A stretch of DNA of 34,403 bases, taken from contig JAKBBN010000033.1 of assembly GCA_021808485.1 (NCBI GenBank), forward strand, positions 1 through 34,403, written 5' to 3'. Position numbers and translations under genes: made by a program. The notes beneath the pieces are model-generated. The model saw only the letters and a program-made list of their open reading frames with translations. It did not search any database and had not been told where the DNA came from. The stretch comes from Planctomycetota bacterium. Lineage in GTDB: Bacteria > Planctomycetota > Phycisphaerae > WQYP01. Position 1 is the first letter of the stretch. Every line of letters starts with the position of its first letter. Of the stretch, positions 23,583 through 33,302 are shown piece after piece.

Positions 23583-25261
23583 AACCCGAAGACTTGGCAA
23601 GCCTGGCCGACAAGCAACGTGCGATTAACGCCGCCTGCAAGCACCGGATCGGTGTATGCACCGAATCCGGCTGCGTCAGTTCGCAAAGCGATCAGATCGC
23701 CGCGAAGTTTAATGAACTCGTCAAGTCGCGCGGCCTGCAGAAAGATGTACGCGTGGTCGGCGTCGGATGCATGGGCCTGTGCGGCAACGGCCCCATGGTG
23801 AAAATCGATGACGGCGCCCCGATGTATCAAAACGTCACGCCGGAACATTGTGCGGCGATATTAGACGGTCTTGATTCACCGCTCGGCAATCCGCAACTCC
23901 GGCACCTGCTGTGCGACCTGAACCAGCCGTTTTTCCGCAGGCAAAAACTGGTCGTTCGATCGAATTCAGGCCTCATAGATCCGGAAGATATCAACGATTG
24001 CATCGCCCATGGGGCCTACGAATCCCTGCTCAAGGTGCTGACGGAGCTAAGCCCGACCGACGTAATCAATCAGATTACCCTCAGCGGCCTGCGGGGAAGG
24101 GGCGGCGCCGGATTTCCGACCGGCCTGAAGTGGAGCACGGTCGCCAAAGCCGGCGGCCCGAGCAAATTTGTCATCTGCAACGGCGACGAAGGAGACCCGG
24201 GCGCGTTTATGGACCGCAGCGTGATGGAAGGCGATCCGCACCGCGTCATTGAGGGCATGGCGATCGCCGCCTATGCCGTCGGAGCCGACCACGGCGTGAT
24301 ATACGTTCGTGCGGAATACCCGCTGGCGGTCAAACGTCTTACGCGTGCGATCAATCAGGCGATGCGGCATGAATTGCTGGGCAACAGCCTGTTCGGCACG
24401 CGTTTCAACTTCAATATTGAAATACGGCTTGGGGCCGGTGCGTTTGTCTGCGGGGAAGAAACCGCGCTGATCGCCAGTGTGGAGGGCAACAGGGGCGTGC
24501 CCCGCCCGCGTCCGCCATATCCGGCGAACTCCGGCCTGTACGGCTGCCCCACGCTGATCAATAACGTTGAAACCTACGCCACCATCGCTCCGATCATACG
24601 GGAAGGAGCCGCCTGGTTTGCGGCAATCGGTACGGCCAAGAGCAAAGGAACGAAGATTTTTGCCCTCACCGGCGCGGTCCAAAACACCGGTCTGATTGAA
24701 GTCCCCATGGGAATCAGCCTGCGCGACATTGTTTTTGATTTGGGCGGCGGCGTGCCGGCGGGAAGAACGTTTAAAGCGATACAGACCGGCGGCCCTTCCG
24801 GCGGCTGCATCTGCGGGCAAAACCTCGATATCCCGCTTGATTATGAATCTCTGGCCGCCATCGGCTCCATTATGGGCTCCGGCGGCATGATCGTCATGGA
24901 CGACACCAGCAACATGGTGGATGTTGCGCGATTCTTCATGGAATTCTGCATGAGCGAAAGTTGCGGCAAGTGCGTTCCGTGCCGGGTGGGAACCTGGCAG
25001 ATTCACCATCTGCTGGATCGCATTTACAAAGGACACGGGGCTCCCGAAGATCTGGTTTTACTCAAGGAACTCTGCGAAATGGTGAAAGCCACGAGCTTAT
25101 GCGGGCTCGGGCAGTCCGCGCCCAATCCGGTGCTCAGCACACTGCGGAATTTTGAATCTGATTATCTGGCGCTTATTGAAAAAGGCCGCGCGGACCGCGA
25201 AGCGGCGCTTTCCGGGCCGCACGATTCCGGGACAACGGTGCCACTGGAGGTCATTTCATGA
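23579..25261 (+). CDS. hoxF: HoxF, NAD(H)- and FMN-binding diaphorase subunit
   Basis: HoxF (560 residues) oxidises NADH or reduces NAD+ and passes electrons to the iron-sulfur chain. An N-terminal thioredoxin-like [2Fe-2S] domain (Cys27, Cys32, Cys64, Cys68; [12 protein letters not shown]) is fused to a NuoF-like core. The core has [13 protein letters not shown] (173-185, FMN), [13 protein letters not shown] (201-213), [22 protein letters not shown] (285-306, NADH site), and [12 protein letters not shown] with Cys462/465/468 plus Cys508 in SLCGLGQ for the [4Fe-4S] cluster. It ends about 50 residues later, without the extra 2x[4Fe-4S] ferredoxin domain found at the C-terminus of many electron-bifurcating HydB proteins. 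ATG 23579 overlaps hoxE and its stop overlaps hoxU. Confidence 0.95.
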   Translation: MKPEDLASLADKQRAINAACKHRIGVCTESGCVSSQSDQIAAKFNELVKSRGLQKDVRVVGVGCMGLCGNGPMVKIDDGAPMYQNVTPEHCAAILDGLDSPLGNPQLRHLLCDLNQPFFRRQKLVVRSNSGLIDPEDINDCIAHGAYESLLKVLTELSPTDVINQITLSGLRGRGGAGFPTGLKWSTVAKAGGPSKFVICNGDEGDPGAFMDRSVMEGDPHRVIEGMAIAAYAVGADHGVIYVRAEYPLAVKRLTRAINQAMRHELLGNSLFGTRFNFNIEIRLGAGAFVCGEETALIASVEGNRGVPRPRPPYPANSGLYGCPTLINNVETYATIAPIIREGAAWFAAIGTAKSKGTKIFALTGAVQNTGLIEVPMGISLRDIVFDLGGGVPAGRTFKAIQTGGPSGGCICGQNLDIPLDYESLAAIGSIMGSGGMIVMDDTSNMVDVARFFMEFCMSESCGKCVPCRVGTWQIHHLLDRIYKGHGAPEDLVLLKELCEMVKATSLCGLGQSAPNPVLSTLRNFESDYLALIEKGRADREAALSGPHDSGTTVPLEVIS

Positions 25262-25989
25262 ACGGCGGAAAACACGCAACAGCGGAATCCATCACGCTTA
25301 CCATTGATCAGAACGCCATCAGTTGCCGCAACGGCCTTTCGGTGCTGGAAGCGGCCCGTGAACATGGCATCGACATTCCCACGCTCTGCTGGCTGGAAGG
25401 TCTTACCCTCTGGGGGGGCTGCCGGCTTTGCATGGTGGAAATAGAAGGTTCTCCCCGGCTCTTTGCGGCCTGTGCGACCCAGTGCACCGAAGGCATGGTC
25501 ATTCATACACAATCCCCGCGGCTGCACCGCTACCGCCGCACGATCGTGGAAATGCTGCTGGCGGAGCGGAATCATGTGTGCAGTGTCTGCGTCAGCAACG
25601 GCCATTGCGAACTTCAGGCCATGGCGCAGCGGCTGGGCGTTGATCACGTGCATCTGCCGTACCGGTTTCCGCGATTGTCCGTGGACAATTCGCATGATTT
25701 TTTCCGTCTGGATCATAACCGCTGCATTCTGTGCACGCGTTGCGTGCGCGTGTGTGCTGAAATTGAAGGAGCGCACACCAAGGATGTGAAAGGCCGCGGC
25801 ATACAGGCCGCGATCATCCATGACCTGGATCAGCCGTGGGTGGAGAGTCAGACGTGCACAAGCTGCGGTAAATGCGTCAATGTGTGCCCCACCGGGGCTT
25901 TGACCCACCGCGGAACCGCCATCGGCGAAATGATTAAAAAGCACGAGTTCCTGCCCTATCTCAAGCTTATGCGGGAGGTTCATCAATGA
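25258..25989 (+). CDS. hoxU: HoxU, iron-sulfur diaphorase subunit
   Basis: HoxU (243 residues) is the NuoG-N-terminal-like subunit that wires HoxF to HoxY. Ligand sets visible: [2Fe-2S] Cys44, Cys55, Cys58, Cys72 ([17 protein letters not shown]); the His-Cys3 cluster His106, Cys108, Cys111, Cys117 in [13 protein letters not shown]; and two [4Fe-4S] sets, [11 protein letters not shown] (156-166) and [12 protein letters not shown] (200-211). The length is typical of HoxU and excludes a full NuoG. It starts at an ATGA overlap with hoxF and ends at an ATGA overlap with hoxY, indicating tightly coupled translation of the diaphorase and hydrogenase modules. Confidence 0.95.
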   Translation: MNGGKHATAESITLTIDQNAISCRNGLSVLEAAREHGIDIPTLCWLEGLTLWGGCRLCMVEIEGSPRLFAACATQCTEGMVIHTQSPRLHRYRRTIVEMLLAERNHVCSVCVSNGHCELQAMAQRLGVDHVHLPYRFPRLSVDNSHDFFRLDHNRCILCTRCVRVCAEIEGAHTKDVKGRGIQAAIIHDLDQPWVESQTCTSCGKCVNVCPTGALTHRGTAIGEMIKKHEFLPYLKLMREVHQ

Positions 25990-26552
25990 CCGCGCCACTG
26001 AACAAACCCAAAGTCGCCACAGTCTGGCTGGACGGCTGCTCCGGCTGCCATATGAGCTTTTTGGATCTGGACGAAAGGCTGGTGACCCTCGCGTCATTGG
26101 TGGACATTGTGTATTCACCGGTGGTTGATCCGAAGGAATTTCCGCAACATGTGGACCTGACGCTGGTGGAAGGGGCGGTCAGCAGCGAGGAAGATTTCCA
26201 CAAGGCCAACCTCATCCGGCGGTGCAGCAGCGTTGTGATTGCATTCGGGGATTGCTCCGTCACCGCCAACGTGCCCGGAATGCGCAACACATGGGAACCC
26301 CGCGCCCTGCTTGACGCCGCTTATGTTGAAAAGGCCACTTCGCCCGCCGAGGCGGCGAATCGCAAAGCCCGTATTCCACTGAAGGTTGTGCCGCCGCTCC
26401 GGGCGCAGGCGGTGCCGCTGCACGAGGTGATTCCCGTGGACGTTTTCATACCCGGCTGTCCGCCGCCGGCGGATGCGATCTGGCAGGTGCTTACGGAACT
26501 GCTTGCGGGAAAAACGCCGGATATCTGCGCCGTCACAAGATTTGGACGTTAA
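25986..26552 (+). CDS. hoxY: HoxY, small subunit of the bidirectional [NiFe]-hydrogenase
   Basis: HoxY (188 residues) carries the proximal [4Fe-4S] cluster. Its four expected ligands are present: Cys18 and Cys21 (DGCSGCHMSFLD), Cys90 (IAFGDCSVTANVPGMRN) and Cys158 (FIPGCPPPADAIW). VEGAVSSEED (61-70) is the conserved region near the cluster. There is no Tat signal, in line with a cytoplasmic enzyme, and no medial or distal cluster domains, as in other soluble group 3 small subunits. It is followed after 37 nt by hoxH. Confidence 0.95.
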   Translation: MTAPLNKPKVATVWLDGCSGCHMSFLDLDERLVTLASLVDIVYSPVVDPKEFPQHVDLTLVEGAVSSEEDFHKANLIRRCSSVVIAFGDCSVTANVPGMRNTWEPRALLDAAYVEKATSPAEAANRKARIPLKVVPPLRAQAVPLHEVIPVDVFIPGCPPPADAIWQVLTELLAGKTPDICAVTRFGR

Positions 26553-26589
26553 CCGCGGCCTGCAGCCGCTGCTGATAAAGGATTGTATC

Positions 26590-28014
26590 GTGGCACAAAC
26601 CATAACCATCAAGGGCGTCACGCGAATTGAAGGCCATGCGCAAATCACCATTGAACTCAATGACGATGGTTCCGTCCGGGATGCGCAATTTCACGTTACA
26701 CAATTCCGTGGTTTTGAAAGCTTCGTCCAGGGCAGGCCGCTGCCGGAAATGCCCGGTATCATGGCCCGGATATGCGGTATCTGCCCGGTGAGCCACCTGA
26801 TGGCATCTTCCAAGGCCTGCGATGATATTCTGGCGGTGGAACTCCCGCCGGCCGCCGTCAAGCTCCGCCGCATTATGAACCTCGCGCAGCTTGTGCAAAG
26901 CCACGCGTTGTCCTTCTTCCATCTATCAAGTCCGGATCTGATCTACGGCATGGATTCAAATCCGGCATCACGCAATATATTCAATCTGGCGGCCTCACAT
27001 CCGGATTTCGCGCTCGACGGCATTATGCTGCGCAAGTTCGGGCAGGAAATCATCGGCCTGCTTGGGGGAAAAAAGATTCACCCGGCCTGGGTCGTGCCGG
27101 GCGGCGTCAGCGCTCCGCTCGCCGCCCCGCACCGCGACGCGATTCTGGCTTCGATTCCGGAAGCTCTTGAGCGTATCGGCCGCGGACTGGATCGCTTTCA
27201 CGCCGTTCAGGACAACTATCCCGCCGAAGCCGACGCATTCGCCAATTTTCCCACGATGTTCGCCGGGTTAAGCAATCCGGACGGCACGCTTGAACATTAC
27301 GATGGGACGCTGCGGTTTGTCGACGAACATGCCCGGCTGGTGGCTGAACTTTCCGCACCGCGCGAGTATCCCCAATTTATCGGCGAAGCCGTTGAGGATT
27401 TCACTTTTCTAAAATTTCCGTACTTTCTTCCCCGTGGTTATCCGGGCGGCATTTACCGCGTCGGGCCGCTGGCGCGTCTGGTGATAGCCGAGCGATGCGG
27501 CACGCCGCTTGCGGACCGCGAACTGGGCCTGTTCCGCTCACGTCTGGGCCGGGCCCCGCAAAGCAGCTTTCATTATCATTGGGCCAGACTCATCGAAATC
27601 CTCTACGGGATTGAGATGATCCGCCGGCTTCTTGAGGAGCCGGATATTCTTTCCGACCACGTGCGTGCCCGCGCCAGACCCAACCGCTTCGAGGGTGTGG
27701 GAATATCCGAAGCACCGCGCGGCACGCTGATTCACCATTACAAAATTGACCGCAACGGCCTGATGACCTGGGCCAACATGATCATCGCCACCGGCCATAA
27801 TAATCTGGCCATGAATCGCGGCGTCCGGCAGGTCGCGGAGAGGTTTGTGGACGGCCGCAAACTTCGCGAAGGGATGCTCAACCGGGTGGAAGCCGTTATC
27901 CGCTGCTTCGACCCGTGTTTAAGCTGTTCCACCCATGCCCTGGGAACCATGCCTCTGCGGATTACGTTGCAAGGTGCCGATGGGGAGGTGTACGATGTAC
28001 TTACGCGCAACTAG
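26590..28014 (+). CDS. hoxH: HoxH, catalytic large subunit of the bidirectional [NiFe]-hydrogenase
   Basis: HoxH (474 residues) holds the NiFe active site that interconverts H2 and protons. The L1 motif [12 protein letters not shown] (Cys62, Cys65) and the L2 motif DPCLSCSTH (Cys443, Cys446, His449) supply the four Ni/Fe cysteine ligands. The RIEGHAQI and [17 protein letters not shown] segments match the Hox (group 3d) type. After His449 a 25-residue tail ([16 protein letters not shown] and following) remains for removal by the maturation protease. GTG 26590 is the probable start: AAAGGA (26577-26582) is 7 nt upstream and the conserved [14 protein letters not shown] begins right after. The open frame further upstream lies in hoxY. 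The non-ATG start is unusual within this operon. Confidence 0.95.
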   Translation: MAQTITIKGVTRIEGHAQITIELNDDGSVRDAQFHVTQFRGFESFVQGRPLPEMPGIMARICGICPVSHLMASSKACDDILAVELPPAAVKLRRIMNLAQLVQSHALSFFHLSSPDLIYGMDSNPASRNIFNLAASHPDFALDGIMLRKFGQEIIGLLGGKKIHPAWVVPGGVSAPLAAPHRDAILASIPEALERIGRGLDRFHAVQDNYPAEADAFANFPTMFAGLSNPDGTLEHYDGTLRFVDEHARLVAELSAPREYPQFIGEAVEDFTFLKFPYFLPRGYPGGIYRVGPLARLVIAERCGTPLADRELGLFRSRLGRAPQSSFHYHWARLIEILYGIEMIRRLLEEPDILSDHVRARARPNRFEGVGISEAPRGTLIHHYKIDRNGLMTWANMIIATGHNNLAMNRGVRQVAERFVDGRKLREGMLNRVEAVIRCFDPCLSCSTHALGTMPLRITLQGADGEVYDVLTRN

Positions 28015-28597
28015 CCGGCTTCAAACGGCCGATTGGAGTCTGCTTTGCATCGGTATCGGCAATTCGCTCCGTGGTGATGACGGGGCCGGACCCGCCGTGG
28101 TCCAGCGGCTTCGCTGGAAACTTAACAGCCGGCCGATAGAAGGAGTGGCCACGCGCATTGTCACACAGCTTGCGCCCGAACTTGTCTGCGATCTGGTACG
28201 CACGCGGTGCGCCCTGTTCATTGACGCGGACGTCCGGCCACCGCCGGCACGGCTGGCGGTCCACGCGATCCAGGCGGATCCGGTCGTCCCGGCGACCCCG
28301 TGCGTCGGACACTATGAAACGCCGGGGCGTCTGCTGGGACTTTGCCGCCGATACTTCGGCGACGCCCCGGATGCTTATGTGCTGGCGCTGGGCGCCCGGG
28401 CCTTTGGGTACGGAGATCCGCTGAGCCCCGCGCTTAAAGCTCTTGTCCACAATCTGGCGGAGCAATTGTTTAACGCCCTGATTCATCACCCGGTCGCGCA
28501 GCCGTTGCGTTCCTGGAATCCGTGGTCCTCCGCAGTTTCACGCCGCACGTGGGATTCCATGATATCCACTGCGGATAACTGCCTGTTGAAAGGATAA
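27995..28597 (+). CDS. hoxW: HoxW, hydrogenase maturation endopeptidase
   Basis: This 200-residue protease should remove the C-terminal peptide of HoxH after nickel insertion. The motif GIGNSLRGDDGAGPAVV (20-36) with Asp28/29 is the HycI/HoxW family hallmark. TQLAPEL (57-63), the IDAD strand (76-79) and VGHYETPG with His106 supply the other positions expected for Ni recognition, and the later ALGARAFGYGD also fits. The QLxPEL version is the one I associate with HoxW. ATG 27995 is preceded by GGGGAGGTG and overlaps the 3' end of hoxH by 20 nt. The last roughly 30 residues (PWSSAVSRRTWDSM and following) are a non-conserved tail. The gene sits directly after its substrate gene and 4 nt before nifJ. 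Confidence 0.93.
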   Translation: MYLRATSRLQTADWSLLCIGIGNSLRGDDGAGPAVVQRLRWKLNSRPIEGVATRIVTQLAPELVCDLVRTRCALFIDADVRPPPARLAVHAIQADPVVPATPCVGHYETPGRLLGLCRRYFGDAPDAYVLALGARAFGYGDPLSPALKALVHNLAEQLFNALIHHPVAQPLRSWNPWSSAVSRRTWDSMISTADNCLLKG

Positions 28598-28601
28598 TGA
28601 A

Positions 28602-31600
28602 ATGAAAGTTGCACAACCATCCCCCACGATGACCATCGACGGCAATCAGGCCGCCGCGAGCGTCGCTTTCCGCACAAGCGAACTCGCCGCCATCTATCCG
28701 ATCACGCCCTCGAGCACCATGGGAGAACTCGCTGATGAATGGGCGGCGGCAAACCGGGTTACTATCTGGGGCGGCGTGCCGACGATCGTGGAAATGCAGA
28801 GCGAAGGCGGCGCAATAGGCGCGGTTCACGGCGGATTGAGCGCCGGGGCGATCTGCACCACATTCACCGCATCGCAGGGATTGCTGCTGATGATCCCCAA
28901 CATGTATAAAATCGCTGGCGAACTCACCGCTTTTGTCATGCATGTCGCGGCACGCTCGCTTGCCGCGCACGCCCTGTCCATCTTCGGTGATCATTCGGAC
29001 ATCATGGCCTGCCGACAGACAGGCTTCGCGATTTTGGGCGGAACCGGAGTGCAGGAAGCACACGATCTGGCCGCCATCGCCCTGGCCGCCTCCCTTCGCT
29101 CGCGTGTTCCTTTTGTGCATTTTTTTGACGGCTTTCGCACATCGCATGAATTGAACCGGGTGGTCATGCTGGATGATGATCAACTCCGCCGGATTATCCC
29201 GCAGCAATGGGTGGACGCACATCGTGCCCGCGCCCTGACCCCTGACCATCCGGTATTGCGTGGCACCGCCCAAAATCCCGACACCTTTTTCCAGGCACGG
29301 GAGGCGATCAACGGCTTTTACATTGCCCTGGAAACAATTGTCCCCGAAGAAATGCAGCGGTTCGCCCAGATCACCGGACGATCCTACGCACCCTATGAAT
29401 ATGTCGGACATTCCGATCCGGAGCGGGTGGTTGTGCTGATGGGAAGCGGGGCGGCCACTGCCGCCCAGACCGTCCGCAATCTGGCGGTGCGCGGTGAAAA
29501 AGTCGGATGCGTGATCGTGCGGCTTTATCGACCGTTTATCGCCGCCCAATTTGCCGCGGCGCTGCCGGCTTCGGTCCGCCGCATCGCCGTTCTGGACCGC
29601 ACAAAGGAACCCGGTGCGGTGGGAGAACCGCTGTATCAGGATGTCTGTGCGGCGCTTCTGGAAATCCGGCAAACCGGCGAAACCCAAACGGCCGCCATGC
29701 CCATCGTCATCGGCGGCCGATATGGTTTGTCCAGCAAGGAATTCACACCGGCCATGGTCAAAGCGGTCTTCGATGAACTGCAGCGCCCCGCGCCGCGCCG
29801 CAGGTTCACGGTCGGTATCAACGATGATCTTACCCATCTGTCGCTTCCGGTTGATCCCGACTTTGACATCGAATCACCCCGGACGGTCAAGGCGATATTT
29901 TTTGGTTTAGGATCGGATGGCACGGTGGGGGCCAATAAGAATTCAATCAAGATTATCGGCGACGAAACACAACTGCATGCCCAGGGCTATTTTGTCTACG
30001 ATTCCAAAAAATCCGGCGCCATGACCATTTCACATCTTCGCTTCGGGCCGGAACCCATTGAGGCCCCATATCTGATCCGCCGGGCTGATTTTATCGCCTG
30101 CCATCAGTTTGAATTTCTGGAAAAGATGGACGTGCTGGAAGCCGCCGCGGAGGGCGGGGTGTTTTTGCTCAACGCGCCGTTGCCGCCGGAACAGGTGTGG
30201 GCCGCGATCCCCCGGGAAATCCAACAGACAATCATTGACCGCAAACTCACGGTTTTCACCATTGATGCGGCCGCTGTAGCGCGCGAGGTTGGCATGGGCA
30301 GCCGTATCAATACCATCATGCAAACCTGCTTCTTCGCGATTTCCGGCGTCATGCCGCGTGACCAGGCGATTGCCGCCATTAAACATGCCATTGAAAAAAC
30401 CTACGCGCGGCGCGGCGCGGAAATAGTCTCCCGCAATTTTCAGGCGGTGGACCGCACACTGTCCAATCTGCATGCCATTCCGACACCGCAGACCGCGGAT
30501 TCATTGATCCATCAAACCGGATTCGATTCCCCGGAAATGGATGACTTCGCCCGGCGCGTCCAGAGCGTCATGATGGCTGGAAAAGGGGATTTGCTCCCGG
30601 TGAGCGCATTTCCCGTGGATGGTACATGGCCGACCGGCACAACAAAATGGGAAAAACGCAATATCGCGTCGGAAATTCCGGTCTGGCAGCCCCATATCTG
30701 TATTCAATGCAACAAATGCACATTCGTCTGTCCTCATGCCGCCATCCGTGCCAAGGTATTCGATCCGGCCGTCCAGACCGCCGCTCCGGACGGCTTTCTA
30801 TCCATGCCGTACAAAGCGCCCGATCTTCGCGGCATGCAATACACACTGCAGGTGGCGCCGGAGGACTGCACCGGTTGCGGACTGTGCGTTCAGGTCTGTC
30901 CGTCCAAAGACCGCCAGAATCCAAAAAACAAGGCGATCCAGATGCAACCACAGCGGCCGCTGCGTCACAGGCAGGCCGTTCACTACAAGCATTTTCTCGC
31001 TATTCCCGAGCTGGACCGTACCCGCATCACCCGGCTGGATGCCAAATCCAGCCAGTTCATGCAGCCGCTGTTTGAATACTCCGGAGCCTGTGCCGGCTGC
31101 GGTGAAACACCTTATATCAAGCTTCTCACGCAACTGTTTGGGGACCGGCTGATTATCGCCAATGCCACCGGCTGTTCATCCATCTATGGAGGCAATCTGC
31201 CCACCACTCCCTACACCAAAAACAGCGACGGCCGCGGACCGGCCTGGAGCAATTCGCTGTTCGAAGATAATGCGGAATTCGGCCTTGGCATGCGCCTTGG
31301 AGTCCTAGAGAACGGCCGCAACGCCCGGCGTCTGCTTGCCGCCATGACCGCGCGTTTGGGTGACACACTGGTAAATGAACTGCTGGACAGTCCCCAGCAA
31401 ACCGAAGAGCAGATCGCCCGGCAGCGGCAGCGCGTCGTCGCCTTGCGCACGGCTCTTAAATCCGTGGATGATCCCCGCGCCCGGGTCCTGGCGGATCTCG
31501 CGGATTATCTGGTTCACAAAATAATCTGGATCATCGGCGGGGATGGATGGGCCTATGATATCGACTACGGCGGTCTTGATCATGTCCTGAGCCTGCCGTA

Positions 31601-32240
31601 TGACGTCAATGTGCTGGTGCTGGATACCGAAGTTTATTCCAATACCGGCGGACAGAGCTCAAAAAGCACTCCGATCGGTGCGGCCGCCAAATTCGCCGCG
31701 GCAGGAAAGTCCTCCTCTAAAAAGGACCTGGGCCTGATGGCCATGAGTTACCGCCATGCCTATGTCGCCAGTGTTGCCATGGGCGCCGGCGATAACCAGA
31801 CCGTCAAAGCCATCACGGAGGCTGCAACCTATGCCGGACCGTCCCTGGTCATTGCCTATAGCCATTGCATTGCGCATGGCTATGACCTGCGCATGGGCCT
31901 GGAGCAGCAGAAAATGGCCGTTGACAGCGGTATCTGGCCGCTGTATCGCTACGATCCGCGGCTTGTGGAGCTGGGCAAGCCACCCCTGCAGCTCGATTCC
32001 GCCGCGCCACGCGCATCTGTTCGGGACTATATGCGCAATGAAACCCGATTTGCGATGGTGGAAAAGATCAATTCCGAACGATTTCATACGCTCTCGGAGC
32101 AGGCGGTATGCGATGCCGGCCGCCGCGTCGCTTTGTATACCGAACTTTCGCGAATAGTTCTGCCGCTCTCGACGGACTCGTCGGCCGCCACCAACGGCCG
32201 CAAGGCCGCACCCGCTCCGGCTCCGGCGGATCCAGCGTGA
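28602..32240 (+). CDS. nifJ: Pyruvate:ferredoxin (flavodoxin) oxidoreductase
   Basis: A single-chain homodimer-type PFOR of 1212 residues, the usual length. It cleaves pyruvate with CoA to acetyl-CoA, CO2 and low-potential electrons on ferredoxin or flavodoxin. Domain order: pyrimidine-binding domain with IYPITPSSTMGELADEWA (about 31-48); the transketolase-like second domain; the gamma domain; an inserted ferredoxin domain with CIQCNKCTFVCP (about 700-711) and CTGCGLCVQVCPSK (about 755-768); and the TPP domain with CAGCGETPYIKLL (about 828), ATGCSSIYGGNLPTTPYT, GGDGWAYDIDYGGLDHV and LDTEVYSNTGGQSSKSTP. The C-terminus has an Ala/Pro-rich tail. AAAGGA precedes the ATG. The location inside a hydrogenase operon suggests that its electrons are meant to reach H2 via the Hox enzyme. 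Confidence 0.97.
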   Translation: MKVAQPSPTMTIDGNQAAASVAFRTSELAAIYPITPSSTMGELADEWAAANRVTIWGGVPTIVEMQSEGGAIGAVHGGLSAGAICTTFTASQGLLLMIPNMYKIAGELTAFVMHVAARSLAAHALSIFGDHSDIMACRQTGFAILGGTGVQEAHDLAAIALAASLRSRVPFVHFFDGFRTSHELNRVVMLDDDQLRRIIPQQWVDAHRARALTPDHPVLRGTAQNPDTFFQAREAINGFYIALETIVPEEMQRFAQITGRSYAPYEYVGHSDPERVVVLMGSGAATAAQTVRNLAVRGEKVGCVIVRLYRPFIAAQFAAALPASVRRIAVLDRTKEPGAVGEPLYQDVCAALLEIRQTGETQTAAMPIVIGGRYGLSSKEFTPAMVKAVFDELQRPAPRRRFTVGINDDLTHLSLPVDPDFDIESPRTVKAIFFGLGSDGTVGANKNSIKIIGDETQLHAQGYFVYDSKKSGAMTISHLRFGPEPIEAPYLIRRADFIACHQFEFLEKMDVLEAAAEGGVFLLNAPLPPEQVWAAIPREIQQTIIDRKLTVFTIDAAAVAREVGMGSRINTIMQTCFFAISGVMPRDQAIAAIKHAIEKTYARRGAEIVSRNFQAVDRTLSNLHAIPTPQTADSLIHQTGFDSPEMDDFARRVQSVMMAGKGDLLPVSAFPVDGTWPTGTTKWEKRNIASEIPVWQPHICIQCNKCTFVCPHAAIRAKVFDPAVQTAAPDGFLSMPYKAPDLRGMQYTLQVAPEDCTGCGLCVQVCPSKDRQNPKNKAIQMQPQRPLRHRQAVHYKHFLAIPELDRTRITRLDAKSSQFMQPLFEYSGACAGCGETPYIKLLTQLFGDRLIIANATGCSSIYGGNLPTTPYTKNSDGRGPAWSNSLFEDNAEFGLGMRLGVLENGRNARRLLAAMTARLGDTLVNELLDSPQQTEEQIARQRQRVVALRTALKSVDDPRARVLADLADYLVHKIIWIIGGDGWAYDIDYGGLDHVLSLPYDVNVLVLDTEVYSNTGGQSSKSTPIGAAAKFAAAGKSSSKKDLGLMAMSYRHAYVASVAMGAGDNQTVKAITEAATYAGPSLVIAYSHCIAHGYDLRMGLEQQKMAVDSGIWPLYRYDPRLVELGKPPLQLDSAAPRASVRDYMRNETRFAMVEKINSERFHTLSEQAVCDAGRRVALYTELSRIVLPLSTDSSAATNGRKAAPAPAPADPA

Positions 32241-32274
32241 CAATGTCGTCGCTTTTTTTCGAGGAGTGCTGTTT

Positions 32275-33273
32275 ATGACCGACCTTTCCACGACATATAT
32301 GGGCTTTAACCTGGACAATCCGCTGATTCCCGGCGCCTCACCCATGCTAAACGATATGGACATGGTGCGGCGTCTGGAAGATGCGGGGGCGCCCCTGATG
32401 ATCATGCATTCCATGTTTGAAGAGCAGTTGATCAAAGAGCAGGTTTCACTCAATTGGGCGATGGAACATGCCGACTACTCCAATTTCGAGGCCGGAACGT
32501 TTCTTCCCCGACCGGAGGAATTCCGCCTCGGCCCGGATGAATACCTGCGGCAGATATGGAAAATAAAATCCGCGGTCAGCGTACCGGTTATCGCATCGCT
32601 CAACGGCCGTTCCCCCGGCGGCTGGATCAGTTATGCCCGCATGATTCAGGAGGCCGGCGCCGACGGCATCGAGTTGAATCTTTACGACATGCCGGTGGAT
32701 CCGCACCGCACATCCGCCCGACTGGAATCGGATCAATTGGACACCATTCGCGCCGTACGGGAGGCGGTCAGCATTCCATTGGCGGTCAAACTCTCGCCGT
32801 TTTACTCCTCACCGGTTAATTTTGCGCGCCGTGCCGCACAAAGCGGTGTGAACGCCCTGGTGATATTCAACCGCTTCTACCAGTCCGATATTGATATTGA
32901 AGAGCTTGCGCCTACCCGTTCCCTTGCGTTATCCACCTCCGCTGAACTGCCGCTGCGCCTCCGCTGGACTGCCGCAATGTACGGTCATGTGCAGGCGGAT
33001 ATCGCGATAACCGGCGGCGTCCACGATGGCCGCGATGTTATTCGCGCCCTGATGTGCGGCGCCCAGGCCGTTCAAATGGTTTCCGCCCTGCTGAAGGCCG
33101 GTCCGCGGCATTTGGCCGCAGTTCGCTCCCAGATATCCGACTGGATGCAGGAGCACGACTACCAGTCCTTGCGCGAATTACTGGGTGTGATGAGCCTGCA
33201 GCGCATGCCGCGACCGGAACTGTTTGAACGCGGCAATTACATTCATATTCTGCAAAGCTGGTCCGGCGAATAA
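32275..33273 (+). CDS. Dihydroorotate dehydrogenase-like flavoprotein of unknown role
   Basis: A 332-residue TIM-barrel protein of the dihydroorotate dehydrogenase-like group. Barrel features: NPLIPGASPMLNDMDMVRRLEDAGA, VPVIASLNGRSPGGWISYARMIQEAGADGIELNLYDMP, IPLAVKLSPFYSSP (with the Lys that usually contacts FMN), NALVIFNRFYQSDIDIEE, ITGGVHDGRDVIRALMCGAQAVQMVSALLKAG. True class 1 enzymes have an N-x-S-x-P-N-type loop after the 'ELN' strand, whereas this protein has ELNLYDMPVD, and no catalytic Cys/Ser loop is apparent. Pyrimidine synthesis is therefore doubtful. Such proteins are often found next to nifJ in anaerobe-type genomes, which hints at a PFOR-linked redox function. GAGGAG (32261-32266) is 8 nt before ATG 32275; a GTG at 32266 falls inside that site. 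Confidence 0.8.
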   Translation: MTDLSTTYMGFNLDNPLIPGASPMLNDMDMVRRLEDAGAPLMIMHSMFEEQLIKEQVSLNWAMEHADYSNFEAGTFLPRPEEFRLGPDEYLRQIWKIKSAVSVPVIASLNGRSPGGWISYARMIQEAGADGIELNLYDMPVDPHRTSARLESDQLDTIRAVREAVSIPLAVKLSPFYSSPVNFARRAAQSGVNALVIFNRFYQSDIDIEELAPTRSLALSTSAELPLRLRWTAAMYGHVQADIAITGGVHDGRDVIRALMCGAQAVQMVSALLKAGPRHLAAVRSQISDWMQEHDYQSLRELLGVMSLQRMPRPELFERGNYIHILQSWSGE

Positions 33274-33302
33274 TCGGCGCGGTCTGTGAAGGCGACTCGC
33301 AC

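Noticed and set aside
24047..25036. 329-codon antisense open frame over hoxF
   Set aside because: It mirrors the conserved hoxF codons and has no ribosome binding site or domain.
28470..29837. 455-codon antisense open frame over nifJ
   Set aside because: It is a GC-bias shadow of nifJ: no domain, and Gly/Arg/His-rich composition typical of reverse frames.
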